Made by a program: the position numbers and the translations under genes
The notes under the pieces: generated by a model
Database searches by the model: none
The model's input: only the letters and a program-made list of their open reading frames with translations
Told to the model about the DNA's origin: nothing
Shown here: positions 10,431 to 20,927 of the stretch, one piece after another
Layout of the letters: each line of letters opens with the position of its first letter
How positions within the stretch are numbered: position 1 is the first letter of the stretch
NCBI RefSeq assembly: GCF_900497805.2
Contig: NW_020954610.1
Location: 19,558,429 to 19,622,428 of the forward strand
Length of the DNA stretch: 64,000 nt
From: Vombatus ursinus
Taxonomy: Eukaryota; Chordata; Mammalia; Diprotodontia; Vombatidae
Direction: 5' to 3'

Positions 10431-10785
10431 TTGCAACCCATTCATGCCTGTTCATTCTAAGCATTATTTCCCACCCTTTCCAATCCCTAAAAAGAAAGAA
10501 AGAAGGAAAGAGGGAAAGGAATGAAGAAAGAAAAGTAGGGAACCTCATTGGCCTCTGTCCAGTAATACAGAATCTTCAATAGCCAGGAGACTGGGTGGGG
10601 TGGGCTGGGAGTCCAGGTGTGAGGAATAATAGATAGTGGGGAGGGGAGCAATGAATTTTGCCTATAAAGCTGCTGGGTATTTGAGTATCAGGATATAACT
10701 GGTTGGAGGGGCCAATGTTTGATGGAGGTTAGCTAGGGACAGAGGGAAGTGTTGAACAAGATGAAGCTAGGTGTCATTGTGTTGG

Positions 10786-11860
10786 ACACAATCAATTAAC
10801 AAGTAGTTATTAATGCTTAGTATGTATAAGGCTGTGCTAAGCAGCTGGGGATACAATTTATTTATTTTTTTATAATTAATTTATTTTGATTTATCACCAG
10901 TCACTTCCATAAGCTTTTGAGTTGTAAATTTTTCTCTTTCTCCCTCCCCAAGACAGCACACAATCTGACATAGGCTATACATATACATTTCTATTAAACA
11001 TATTTTCACATTAGTGATGTTGTAAGGAAGAATTAGAACCAATAGGAGGAACCACAAGAGAAAACAAAACAAAACAGAAGAAAAAAATAACAAATAGTAT
11101 GTTTCTATCTGCATTCAAACTCCATAGTTCTTTCTTTGGATGTGGATAGCATTTTAATCACGAGACCTTTGGAGATGTCTTAGATCCTTGCATTGCTGAG
11201 AAGGGCTAAGTCTATCAATGTTAGTCATCGCACAATGTGGCTGTTACTGTGTACAACGTTCTCCTGATTCTGCTCATTTCACTCAGCATCAGTCCATACA
11301 AGTCTTCCCAGGTTTTTCTGAAGTCCACCTGCTCATCATTTCTTATAGCACAATAGTATTCCATTACATTCCTATACCACAACTTGTTCACCCATTCTCC
11401 AATTGATGGGCATTCCCTCAATTTCCAATTCTTTGCTACCACAATAAGAGCTGCTATAAATATTTTTGTACATATGGGTCCTTTTCCCATTTGTATGATC
11501 TCTTTGGGATACAGATATAGGAGTGGTATTGCTGACTCAAAGGGTATGCACAGTTTTATAGCCCTTTGGGCATAGTTCCAAATTGTTTTCCAGAGTGGTT
11601 GGATCATTTCACAACTCTACTAGCATTGCATTAGTGTTCCAGTTTTTCCACATCTTCTCTAGCATTTATCATTTTCCTGTTTTGTCATGTTAGCCAATCT
11701 GATAGGTGTAATGTGGTACCTCAGAGTTGTTTTGATCTGCATTTCTCTAATCAATAGTGATTTAGAGTTGGGGATACAATTTAAAAAAAACTTAAAAATA
11801 GTTCTTCTTCTCATGGAGTTTACATTCTAGGAGATCTTATATATATAATCAAGAAATGAC
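10786..11860 (-). mobile_element. L2 3'-end fragment split by an L1 insertion
   Basis: The left part reads 'aggctgtgctaagcagct' and 'ggggatacaa'. The right part resumes after 11783 with 'ctcatggagtttacattcta': antisense L2 3' end. The L1 at 10861-11768 interrupts it. Confidence 0.65.
10861..11768 (-). mobile_element. L1 LINE, 5'-truncated (ORF2 C-terminus and 3' UTR)
   Basis: The minus-strand frame at 11221-11607 gives MIQPLWKTIWNYAQRAIKL, KEIIQMGKGPICTKIFIAAL and VNKLWYRNVMEYYCAIRNDE, the C-terminal L1 ORF2p region (compare MVQPLWKTVWRFLKK and WINKMWYIHTMEYYSAIKK in human L1). A T-rich 3' end begins right after the left target duplication. The 15-bp duplication 'tggggatacaattta' lies at 10846-10860 and 11769-11783. 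Confidence 0.93.
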
Positions 11861-11877
11861 TTTGGATCCTATAGAAT

Positions 11878-12062
11878 TATAGAGTTAGAGCTGGAAGCAA
11901 CCTTAGAGGTCATAGTACAACCCTCCCTCATCATTTTATAGATGAGTTAACTGAGACCCACAGAGCTTAAGTGACTCATCCAGTGTTATTCTGCTTGTCA
12001 ATATCACAGGCAATATTTAAATCCAGTTCTATTTCTTCTATCCAGCAGTATTCTCTATAACA
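11878..12062 (-). mobile_element. MIR-type SINE
   Basis: Antisense core: 'agagttagagctggaagcaa', 'cattttatagatgagttaac', 'ttaagtgactcatcc'. Confidence 0.75.
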
Positions 12063-12164
12063 TGCTAAAAAAATATAGATTTTCAGTTCTTAATAGGTAC
12101 TGCCCAAATACTTCTCAGGGGTGTTTCTGTGAAAGGAAAGAAGAAAGAAAGGAAGTAAAGAAGG

Positions 12165-12418
12165 AAGAATTTACTAAGTGTATAACATATGCCAGGCATT
12201 GTGCTAAGTGTTTTTCAAATATTTCATTTGAGCCTCACAACAACCCTGGAAGGTAGGTGCTATTATTATCCCCATTTTATAGTTGAGGAAACTGAGTCAG
12301 AGAGAGGTTAAGTGACTTGTCTAGGGTCATATAGCTAAGGACTATCTCAGGCTGCATTTGAACTCAGGTCCTCTGACTTCAGGCCCAGCACTCTATCCAC
12401 TGTGTCACTTAGCTGTTA
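12165..12418 (-). mobile_element. MIR-type SINE, nearly full length
   Basis: From 'gccaggcattgtgctaagtg' through 'cattttatagttgaggaaac', 'gtgacttgtctagggtca' and 'tatccactgtgtcacttagc': a complete antisense MIR-type element with a marsupial head. Confidence 0.85.
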
Positions 12419-12475
12419 TTGATAGAACCTGAGAATAATGGGGATTTTTTTCCTGAGGGAATGCTATGGTACCAT

Positions 12476-12660
12476 GGGCTTAGAGTTGGAAGGGAACTCA
12501 TAGGCCACCTAGTTCAACATACTCATTTTATAGATGAGGATACTGAGACCCAGAGGAATTAAGTGACTTGCCCAAAGTTATACAGGAAGTGCCACAGGTG
12601 GGATTTGAACTTCTGTTCTCTGGCTTCAAAGCCAGTGCTTTTTATGTTGTACTCTCATAT
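12476..12660 (-). mobile_element. MIR-type SINE
   Basis: Antisense MIR: 'cattttatagatgaggatac', 'aagtgacttgcccaaagt', 'gatttgaacttctg'. Confidence 0.78.
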
Positions 12661-12825
12661 TTCTCAGAGATGTGGAAGATAAGCAATCGATTCCTGTGAC
12701 AGCTCTAAAATTCATTTTTGTCCTTCCATCTGTCTTTGTGAACATTCCTATTTCACTCCATTGAGATGAATAGCAATTAACTTGTGTATGTGAACTAGTC
12801 AGTATGTACAAGGAGATATTAGAGC

Positions 12826-13009
12826 AAGGCGTCTTCACCTTTTCTGTATCAGGTACCACTCTGTCAGTCTGATCAAGCCTAGGGACCCCTGCTCAGAAGA
12901 ATGCTTTTAAATACATTAAATAAAAAACGGGATTACAAAGGAAAGCAATTATATTGGAATACAGTTATCAAAAGGTTAAAAAAAACCACACCAAGGTTAC
13001 TGACTTCAG
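12826..13009 (+). mobile_element. hAT-type MITE ('GGGTTCTTAACC' family), copy 1
   Basis: Shares 'attacaaaggaaagcaatta', 'atggaccc'-like and '...aaggtta' blocks with copies at 16345, 20500 and 31945. The family consensus I recall begins CAGGGGTTCTTAACC and ends with its complement. The termini here are decayed. Confidence 0.65.
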
Positions 13010-13620
13010 AATAAGAACTTCTGCATAGACCCTCTCTTCTGCTGCAGTTTGCATTAAAGTGATATCTGAAGATAGAATTGATCTAGATTGTGAGCTAAAG
13101 TAGTGACATGTGCATTCTGTACTATGAGAATGACTGATCTTTGGTTGGTGGAATGGCATAAGTTTTCCCATTTATGATCTCTGCCTGCTTAGTGACTGTC
13201 CTTAGGGACAGATAAAAGTGCTATAAAGCTCCTCAATCATACTTCTTTTTTAGCTTACATAGAAGGACCCCTATGTCAGTGGGGGCAAAGTTCATTCACC
13301 CTCTTCCCTATTATGTCCTACCTATGAGATTAGCTGACAATCAGGGCCTCTATGTCTGTATGCTGGCAACCTTACCTCATTAGACAGTAACTTTGGCTTC
13401 TTGCCCATTAAAACCATCCTTGCCCTGAAAGCAGGAAGTGCACTCTGTTGGGAACCTGAAAGCCAATTAAAGAAAAATCTTGATGGGAGTGCCCATTCCC
13501 TTGAGTCTTCAGGGTTCCCTAGGATATGCTTAAAGATGTGTAGTGTCGTGTCCCATAAGTTTATGAGTCCATCATTTTCTGTGCTCAACTTTCTGGCGGA
13601 GTAGCTATTACTTCCCTAAT
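13010..13620. other. No recognisable feature (intron)
   Basis: Sequence upstream of the terminal guanylyl cyclase exon. I recognise no repeat. The overlapping opposite-strand frames at 13322-13604 resemble nothing known. Confidence 0.5.
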
Positions 13621-13646
13621 TAAAAATCTCTTGTTGTTTTCCCTAG

Positions 13647-13808
13647 GGGAAAGGAACAATGGTAACCTATTGGTTAGAAGGAAAGAAGTCTACTGCAACC
13701 CTAGAGGGAAACTCCAGCACCATGGCCAACATTCAAGACCCAGAGAGGAACTCTTTTAATGTGATTCCAGGAGTCTTAACTGTCGAGCCCCTCTCCAGTC
13801 CAGTTTAA
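13647..13808 (+). CDS. Membrane-type guanylyl cyclase, terminal coding exon
   Basis: Strong acceptor 'ttgttgttttccctag' ending at 13646, then 53 codons and TAA at 13806-13808. The peptide starts GKGTMVTYWLEGKK, the diagnostic end of the guanylyl cyclase catalytic domain (GKGKMRTYWLLGE in NPR1/NPR2; KGKGTEDTYWL-like in sensory cyclases). About 39 further residues follow, rich in Ser, Thr and Pro and ending EPLSSPV; they resemble no named tail I recall. The phase-0 junction follows directly from the exon ending at 8240. The intron is 5.4 kb and full of retroelements. The 83 codons of the two exons have no stop or frameshift and both splice sites are canonical, arguing for a functional or only recently lost gene rather than a processed copy. 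Confidence 0.85.
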   Translation, partial: GKGTMVTYWLEGKKSTATLEGNSSTMANIQDPERNSFNVIPGVLTVEPLSSPV

Positions 13809-14429
13809 AGTCATTTCTTTGTTCCAGTTCCAGTTTCTGACTCTTTCAAAAAGATTTAGATCAACTTGTCATACATCTCGCACGAGATCCAGAGGGGCCT
13901 GAAGTTCCTATTGTAATGGCACTTTTGGAAACAAAGGAAGGATGGATTCCTTTCCCCTCACACTGTCTGAATCCTTGGAAGGTTATTAATCATAGCGCAG
14001 CCTGCCTTTCTTTTTCCCTTTCTTATTTTCCCCCATTTCTGGCAGTAATACAAGTACAATTCTCTGACAGTGACAGACTGCTCAGCAAAAAGAAGAGGTC
14101 TTCTGTGTCTCTGGAGATGAGGCTTCCCAATTTTGAGCAGACCTGTGAAGCTACCCCTTTGATTTCACTGAGTATCTCCCTGTAGGGTTGGCCCTGGGCA
14201 AAATTGTAAAGTAGACAAAGTTTATTTTTTATGGCATTCCATCTCCCATTTTTCTAACCTCTAGGTATCTAATGCCTGATTAGTATTCCCTAGCTTCTCA
14301 GTATCTCTCCTGAGATACCACATTTACAGCATATGTTACAGATCCTTTCTTCCTTCCTCCAGCTTCTCTATCAAAACTTATCCATCCTGTGTTCCTTCTG
14401 CACGATCCCTTAGGTGACTTACTAATTAC
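13809..14429 (+). other. Candidate 3' UTR of the guanylyl cyclase gene
   Basis: Non-repetitive sequence directly after the stop codon. Its extent is unknown. I see no convincing poly(A) signal within it. Confidence 0.35.
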
Positions 14430-14625
14430 AGAAACACAGAGGTTAGGATTGGAAAGGACTTTAAAAATCATTCGATCCATCTACTTCATTTTATCAATAT
14501 GTAAAGTGGGCAGTCCGACAAGGTCAAATGATTTGCCCAAAGTCACAAAGCTATTTAGTGAAAGAGCTAGAATTAGAACCCAGCTGACCTGATTCTGAGA
14601 CTAGTCCATTTTCTGACTCTAACCA
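14430..14625 (-). mobile_element. MIR-type SINE
   Basis: Antisense MIR: 'ttaggattggaaaggacttt', 'aaatgatttgcccaaagtca', 'agaattagaacccagctgac'. Confidence 0.75.
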
Positions 14626-14747
14626 GATACACTGATTTTTTTTTGCTGAGTTGTCAATGCTAGAGAACAACTTAATGTGTTACTCTTACTACCTTAGCAT
14701 ATTTGCATCTTAATATGAGCATTCAATGTTTTAATCCAAAGCACTGA

Positions 14748-14753
14748 AATAAA
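14748..14753 (+). promoter_or_regulatory. Possible poly(A) signal AATAAA
   Basis: The first AATAAA I noticed downstream of the guanylyl cyclase stop codon, about 940 nt past it. It lies in AT-rich sequence, so chance occurrence is likely. Confidence 0.25.
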
Positions 14754-14859
14754 TAATGGCTGAAATTTCAGGCAGAATGGCAGGCCAATGGAAGTGTTTT
14801 GTATTCTGTTGGCATTTAAATAGATTTTAATGTTTATTTTGATAGGACTAGAATTTTAT

Positions 14860-15580
14860 TTTGATAGGACTGGAAGACAGCACATAGAAACCAGTTGGAG
14901 AAGCTGGGGGTGTTTAATCTGGGGAAAAGATTTAGGTGGGGCATGGAAAATGTCTTTTAGTATTTGAGGTACTGTCATGTAAAAGAAATATCAGACTTAT
15001 TCTGATGGGTCCCAGAAGGCAGAACGGGAAGCAGTATTTGGAGGTTGCAGAGAGGAATATTTGGCTTGATGTAAGGAAAAAAAAACTCTACAATTAGAAA
15101 TATCTAAAAACTTCTTAAGGAAACAGTGGTTTCACCACCATTAGAATTCTTCAAGAAGTTTATGTTCACTTGTTCATTATCATCATTAAAAAACATTTAT
15201 TAAGCATGTGCCAGGCACTGTGCTAAGTACAAGGAGAGGCAAAAACCATGATCTTTACCATCAAGATAATGCCTTGGGATAGTTACAATATGCAAATACA
15301 AACAACTATATCTGTACAGGATTAATACAGTGTATAAAAAAAAGTCATCTCAGAAGGAAAGTAATAGCAGTGGAGAAGGGAGAGGTGGGGAACAGCAGTA
15401 GAGAAGGGAGAGGTGGGGAACAAGACTGAAAGAGGCCCCTTGTAGAAGGTAGGATTTGATCTGAGTCTTGAAGGACGACAGAGAAGCTAGCTGGCAGATG
15501 TAGAGGGGAGGGATTTGTTAGATATGATAGACCAGATGATTTTTGAGGTGTCTTCCAATTCTGAGAGTCTATGTTATGCT
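14860..15580 (-). mobile_element. L3/CR1-type LINE 3' region, interrupted by an L2 fragment
   Basis: 'gtttaatctggggaaaag', 'cttgatgtaaggaaaaa' and '...gaggtgtcttccaattctg' are the antisense of the CR1/L3 3' region (compare 'tagcctggagaag', 'gaggtcccttccaac'). An antisense L2 piece lies at about 15187-15480 ('catttattaagcatgtgcca', 'gatctgagtcttgaaggac'). Confidence 0.6.
15366..15421. repeat. 28-bp tandem duplication
   Basis: The unit at 15366-15393 is repeated at 15394-15421 with one difference (agcagtgga / agcagtaga). It is a purine-rich local duplication inside the L2 fragment. Confidence 0.95.
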
Positions 15581-15638
15581 GAGAATTCACAATATAGGAT
15601 GTGACAAGAAAATAATTAAACTAGATTTTTTTCTCTGT

Positions 15639-15887
15639 TGTTGTTGTTGTTCAGTTGTTTTTTAATCGAGTCTGACTCTCTGTTACTCCATTTAGGGTTT
15701 TCTTGGCAAAGATGCTGGAGTGGTTTGCTATTTCTTTCTCCAGTTCATTTACAGATGAGAAAACTGAGGCAAACAGGTTAAGTGACTTGTCCCAGGTCAC
15801 ACAGCCAGTAAGTGTGTGAAGTCAAATTTGAACCCAGGTCTGTCTGACTCCAGGCCTGGCAATCTATTCACTTACCATCTAGCTGCC
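15639..15887 (-). mobile_element. MAR1-like SINE
   Basis: Antisense RTE-type tail (ttgttgttgttcagttg) through the tRNA-like head (ccatctagctgcc). It is flanked by the 11-bp duplication 'tttttctctgt' at 15628-15638 and 15888-15898. Confidence 0.92.
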
Positions 15888-16344
15888 TTTTTCTCTGTAT
15901 GTTTTAGCAATTATACTACAAAACTTATAGAGTTATGAATGAGAGGTCAAACCTTAGAACCCTATGCTCATAGCCCACTCGTGGGCATCCAAAAAAATCA
16001 GTCCTGTTATAGCATATTTGTGTCTCATTTTTACTTATCAAAGACATTTTGGGGCTTGATCATTTTCTTTATTCATTAGACTGAGTTCTGAGTGTCTTTT
16101 GGCTCTTTGCTCTAAAGTGAGATCTGCCCTGAAAGGATGTGTACTCAACACCACTGAAATTATTCAAAAGATGGTTTCACAGACTTTTAAGACTATGTCC
16201 AAAATCCTTTTAAGCACTGGAAGCAATAAACGTATTATTTTTCAGGGGAACTATTTTGAAGGGAACTAACTCACTGGGATATAGAAATTCTGGTTTGTTT
16301 GTTAAACAATCTATCACTTTATTCACTCATTTATGTGCATTGGG

Positions 16345-16505
16345 CCAATTTGGTCATCTGGTGGAGCCTATTGACCCTTTTTCAGAAAAATGTATTTAAA
16401 GGCATAAAATAAAATACCCAGGATTACAAAGGAAACCAAATTAAAATGAAATACAGCATCATGCTACCAAAAAAAATATTCAGGAACCTTAGGTTAAAAA
16501 CTCTC
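16345..16505 (+). mobile_element. hAT-type MITE ('GGGTTCTTAACC' family), copy 2
   Basis: 'aaaggcataaaataaaatac', 'ggattacaaaggaaaccaa' and 'ccttaggttaaaaac' match the same consensus as the copy at 12826. Confidence 0.7.
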
Positions 16506-16764
16506 TTGTAGAGTCATTAATTTGGTATATTTGAGAAGTGCTTTATGAGTAGGTCTGGTTCTGTCTCTGTAAATAACCCATTTATCTCTCTTGTCAGGCA
16601 GTACAAACTAAATGGGGATTCTGTTATAAAGGCAAGGAAGATTATGATATAAAGGAAATCCAGGACAGGGACTCAAATTATGATTTCATTGGTGTGGGAA
16701 ATTCCCTTGACCAGTGCAGGTGATCACCTTCTCTGCAACTTATAGTGTTAACAGAATTTTTGTC

Positions 16765-16890
16765 TAGAATATTGAGAATTTAAGTGATTTTCCCAGAGTC
16801 ACAAAGTATGTATAAGAAGCAGGAGTTGAACCCAGGTCTTCCTGGATTGTAGGCCAGCTCTCTAATCATTACATCACACTATTAGAACTA
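16765..16890 (-). mobile_element. MIR-type SINE fragment
   Basis: Antisense MIR core 'taagtgattttcccagagtc' and 'gttgaacccaggtcttcctg'. Confidence 0.7.
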
Positions 16891-17038
16891 GAAGCCAGAT
16901 AATCTTCCCTGGTAAACTGGATCCAGTTAGATCTCAAGGCAGGAGCAAGATGGAATCATTAGAATTGATGTCCTTGAGGGGCTTCAGATTGATTTTTCTC
17001 TTCTTCAACATTGCCTGAAAGCTTTAATTGGGGCGGGA

Positions 17039-17054
17039 GGGGGGGGGGGGGGGG
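17039..17054. repeat. G16 homopolymer
   Basis: Sixteen consecutive G, preceded by 'ggggcggga'. Length may be a sequencing or assembly approximation. Confidence 0.9.
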
Positions 17055-17483
17055 ACGTTTAACTGAGCAAAGGCAGTTTGGAGAGATATCAGCTTCTCCC
17101 ATCCTTAGGTTACAATCTAAACCAAAACTTGCCCTATCTACAAGAGGAGAGTGAGAATCAATTTACCAACTATACAGAAGAAACTTTTGAGTGTTAATAT
17201 TTTTAAAGATGTTGATTACACATTTTAGAGGCAACCCAGTTGCTGTTTTTCACAAGTGCCTTGTAATTAGAAAAAACAGTTCAGCCTGAAACATATCATT
17301 GATGATTGCTATCTCCCTTATAGTTCCTGAGCAATTACTTTTCTCTGAGTGTAAAACATGATGTATAGTGCATGTGTTAAATGGAGTGACTTGCAAGTCC
17401 TGGCATGTTAAAATGCTGAAAAGATGCTTAAAGCAGGAATGAATCTTCTTGAGATTTGACTCTTTAAAAGCTGAGCATAAAAT

Positions 17484-17680
17484 TTCATAGATCAGAATTA
17501 GGAGGGATCTTTAAGGTCATCTTGTTTAACTCTTTCATTTCATATAGGAGCCCCAGAAAGGTAAAGTAACTTTAGCCAAGGTTTCAAAGCAAATTAGTGT
17601 CAAACCTTGGGCAAAAATCCAAGTCTTTTTATTCGCAATTGAGTGAGTTTCCTACCATATTATGTTGCCTCTTGATGGTC
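17484..17680 (-). mobile_element. MIR-type SINE
   Basis: Antisense MIR: 'attaggagggatctttaagg', 'ggagccccagaaaggtaaag', 'aagtctttttattcgc'. Diverged. Confidence 0.6.
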
Positions 17681-17739
17681 AATTGATTCTACTTTTTGTA
17701 GTTTGCTTTTTAACTGTATATTCATTTTTTACTTCTTCC

Positions 17740-17960
17740 TATCGTCAGTTGTGATTAACAAGCATATATTTTCTCTCTCTCCCACTTTTCCCAACCCATG
17801 AGGAATAAAAAAAGAAAGCTTTCACTTTTACTAGTTAAACAAGTGTTTCTCATAAAGTCCCTGTGTTATTTTATCTCTTAATATAGATGTAGTTTTTCCA
17901 GGTATCTCTCTGATCATGCTGCTTGTATTTGTAGATTTGTTATGTAGTCATGAAAATAAG
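17740..17960 (-). mobile_element. Possible LINE 3'-UTR fragment
   Basis: 'acaagcatatattttctctc' followed by a 'cccacttttcccaaccc' pyrimidine stretch and an A-rich run resembles LINE 3' UTRs common in marsupials. I cannot place the family securely. Confidence 0.3.
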
Positions 17961-19199
17961 CCAGGGATAGGATATCCTGACCCCGATTCCTGTACTGGAA
18001 TCCTATCCCAGCTTAAACAAAACAAAGAGGTTCCTGACTAACCTCACAACTTGATAGATCTACAGCCTTGTTTTACAATCTTACTTATCCTTTTCTAATT
18101 ATACTCACTCTGGAAGAATGAGATACTTCAGGAATAGAATCTTGTACGTATGATAAGTTCAAAACTAATTTAACTCTTGCTTAGGCTATAGGATGACTAC
18201 ACATTCAGATCAAAACAGCAAGATCTCTTCTGTTTTACAGTTCATTATGATAATTTAGCAATAAATTATCTTGCAAATGAAAATTTAGCAGGCCTTCTAA
18301 AAATCGCATACATTTACATTTCTTTCAAAAAATATTTCCCCTTTTAAAAAATGGTTTAAAATTTATCCTGATGTTAAGAGGAATAATCACTAAACTATTA
18401 TGAAGAAAATTGGTTGGAAACTTCTAAAATGATAGATCTCTCTCTTCCATCTCAAAGCAAAGATAAACCTTTAAAATGGGAATTTATCAAACTAAGTTGG
18501 TGTAAAATGTCCTTCAGTAACATAAATAAATTCCCAAAATAGTATAACAAACTAAGTTTCTAGTTATCACAAAATTCCTTAGTCAAAAGGGGCAAAGAGA
18601 GCAAGAGTAGATGGGGACTCAATCTTGTAGGCCTTCTTCAGAGTGCCCCTGAGGATTTAAAGGGGCAGGTCCCTATGAAGTTAAGTTCAGGGATCTGAGT
18701 GCCTATCAGGACCATAGCCTTTAAGGGAGAGGGGAGAGGGAAGGGGATTAAACTGCACTGGGGAAAGGGTGCTGAAACTGAAGAGGCTTTTGCCAGCTTT
18801 AAAACACTTCTGATTCTGGCTCTGCCATTTTCAGTACACTAACTTTCCCACTTTAGTCTAGGCATCTTATTAGCCTTTAAGCTTAATTTGTTTTTAAGAT
18901 AAACCAATTTAAACTGGTCAAAAATGAAAGGATCCTTTACCAAAGAAGACCAAGAAAATAAAACCAAAGCGATCCCTGTGCTCAAAACTGTCTTAGAGAA
19001 TTGTGGACTTCAACCAAACCCATGGGAGTCAGAGAATGAGAGCTGGGAGTAAAAAGACTCATCTATACACCTGGAAAAGCTAAGACTCCAGGGAAAAAAA
19101 TGATACTGTGGCCCCAAGTCACTAGTATTGTCGGGGCTGGGGGGGGGGGGGCCTTGTCTCCCTGCTTCAGCAGTTCCATCTGTCAAGGCACCAAAAACT
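17961..19199. other. No recognisable gene; 10-bp inverted repeat only
   Basis: 'gggataggat' at 17964-17973 and its complement at 18000-18009 can pair. I otherwise recognise no family. The polypurine stretch near 18725-18750 is unremarkable. Confidence 0.45.
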
Positions 19200-19420
19200 G
19201 TCAACCACTTACCAAAGGTTTTGTCCATAGAAGCAAACAGAATCAGTTTCCCCCTTAACTGAAGATTTGTCCCAAGAACAAACAGAAGGGGGTCCTGCCT
19301 AGCTGAAGGTTTGTCCAAAGAACATAAGGAATGGGGGTTCCCCCTTACCAAAGGTTTGTTCAATAACAAACAAAGTGGGATTCACCTTACCAAAGTTTGA
19401 ACAAGGAACAAACACGATCA
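19200..19420. repeat. Minisatellite of about 45 bp, five diverged units
   Basis: Five successive units share 'ttaccaaaggtttgtcca' followed by 'agaacaaacagaa' and a G- or T-rich spacer (units begin near 19208, 19252, 19300, 19347 and 19389). The units have drifted, so the array is old. It may be part of a larger unclassified element (about 18.6-19.7 kb) whose identity I cannot establish. Confidence 0.75.
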
Positions 19421-19730
19421 GGATGTATATGTGCTATAACATACTTATTTATTCTCATTAAGCCAGAGAATCATGCATGATGGAGTCAGAAAATAATTCT
19501 GAACTCACAGGTAAACAAGCTGAAGGAGACCCTTTATATACTTAGAGCAATCCCAACTCAGGATGCCTGTGTCAACTCAAAATTATAATCTCCATATATG
19601 TTTAACCATAATATGAGAAAGGAATTTCTTAATAGGATATGTTATAAATACAATAAGATAAGAGAATGTCAAGGTGTCAATTGAAATTATAGATCCAGGA
19701 TGTCTGTGTTTCTTTTATCATTAACATGAC

Positions 19731-19811
19731 TATATATATATATATGTGTGTGTGTGTGTATGTATGTATATATATATACATACACACACACACACACACG
19801 CACACACACAT
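19731..19811. repeat. (TA)n(TG)n...(CA)n microsatellite, palindromic
   Basis: A compound dinucleotide array. 19761-19784 is a perfect 24-bp palindrome, extended on both sides by complementary TG and CA runs. Confidence 0.92.
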
Positions 19812-20499
19812 ATCATAATGTAGCATAGCATATGTCCATAAAATACCAAAATAAGAAAAGTCCCATTATTCAAGATAGCGTTCCATCAAGGCACCTTGTC
19901 CTTGGTCTCCATAAACAGAAGAATGCTCCTAGTCAGCTTCATCTGGCCTTATAGTTGATGACACAGGGACATTTTGGGTTCACTCAGAAAGCAAAGAAAG
20001 CATGTCTGTTATGCCAGAGCACACAAAGCATAATGGTAGGTAAAACTCAGAGTGGCCAAAAATATCTTTCTCCTGATTGGCCAATCCTGGTTTTAGGCCT
20101 TTGTCAGGTGATGGGAGGCTCAAAAATGATTCACATTTGGAAATAACATATTTATCCACAATAGGATTATTAACTTCTTTTGTTACCCTCCTGGGTCTAT
20201 TCTTCTAGGTCCCAAATGATTCATCCTAGAAATGGTAAATTAATTCATGGTTAGAAATATTTACTTTCCAAAGAATATTTTCCCCTTCGTAGTTCACTAC
20301 AGCTTTAGGCCTGTGTAGAAAGATATCTACTAATCTATAAGATGATCAAACCAATTTCCAAGATTGCTTAAAAACATAGGTGCTCTTTTTCATCTCTCTG
20401 GAGAAGGATTTATGGTTCTAGTTATTTTAAGAAACTTGACCACTGGTTTACTTGCCACTTTGTTTGATCTTTGCAGGGGAAGAGAGGAGTACTTTGGAG
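19812..20499. other. No recognisable feature apart from a double CCAAT palindrome
   Basis: A perfect 12-bp palindrome, gattggccaatc, lies at 20075-20086. It contains CCAAT on both strands. I see no gene or repeat here. Confidence 0.5.
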
Positions 20500-20698
20500 C
20501 AGGGATTTTTAATATGGGGTTCATGGACTTAAAATAATATATTTTGATAACTGTTTTTCCAATATAATTGGTTTCATTTACAATGCATTTTATTTTATGC
20601 ATTTAAAATATCCTTCTGAGCAGAGGTAGATAGTTTTCACCAGACTGCCAAAGGAGTCCATGGCACAAAAATAGACTGATAAATTCTGCTCTGTAGTT
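20500..20698 (-). mobile_element. hAT-type MITE ('GGGTTCTTAACC' family), copy 3
   Basis: 'ggggttcatggac', 'ttttgataactg', 'aatataattggtttcattta' and 'cagactgccaaaggagtcca': reverse orientation of the copies at 12826 and 16345. Confidence 0.78.
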
Positions 20699-20867
20699 TT
20701 GTGGCTACTCAGAAATAAGGGGGCCATTTTAAGTTTCCAAATTAATTCAAGCACAATTTTACCTTACCTTCAGCATTGACCTGTAGACATCTTCTGGCCC
20801 CAAGGCAAATATAACAGTAAACTACCAGATGTGATTCTATATTCAAACTAGCAATGGAAATGTGGAA

Positions 20868-20871
20868 CACA

Positions 20872-20921
<50 letters not shown>
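20868..20921. repeat. (CA)n microsatellite
   Basis: About 26 CA units, nearly pure, followed by 'tatatat'. Confidence 0.95.
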
Positions 20922-20927
<6 letters not shown>

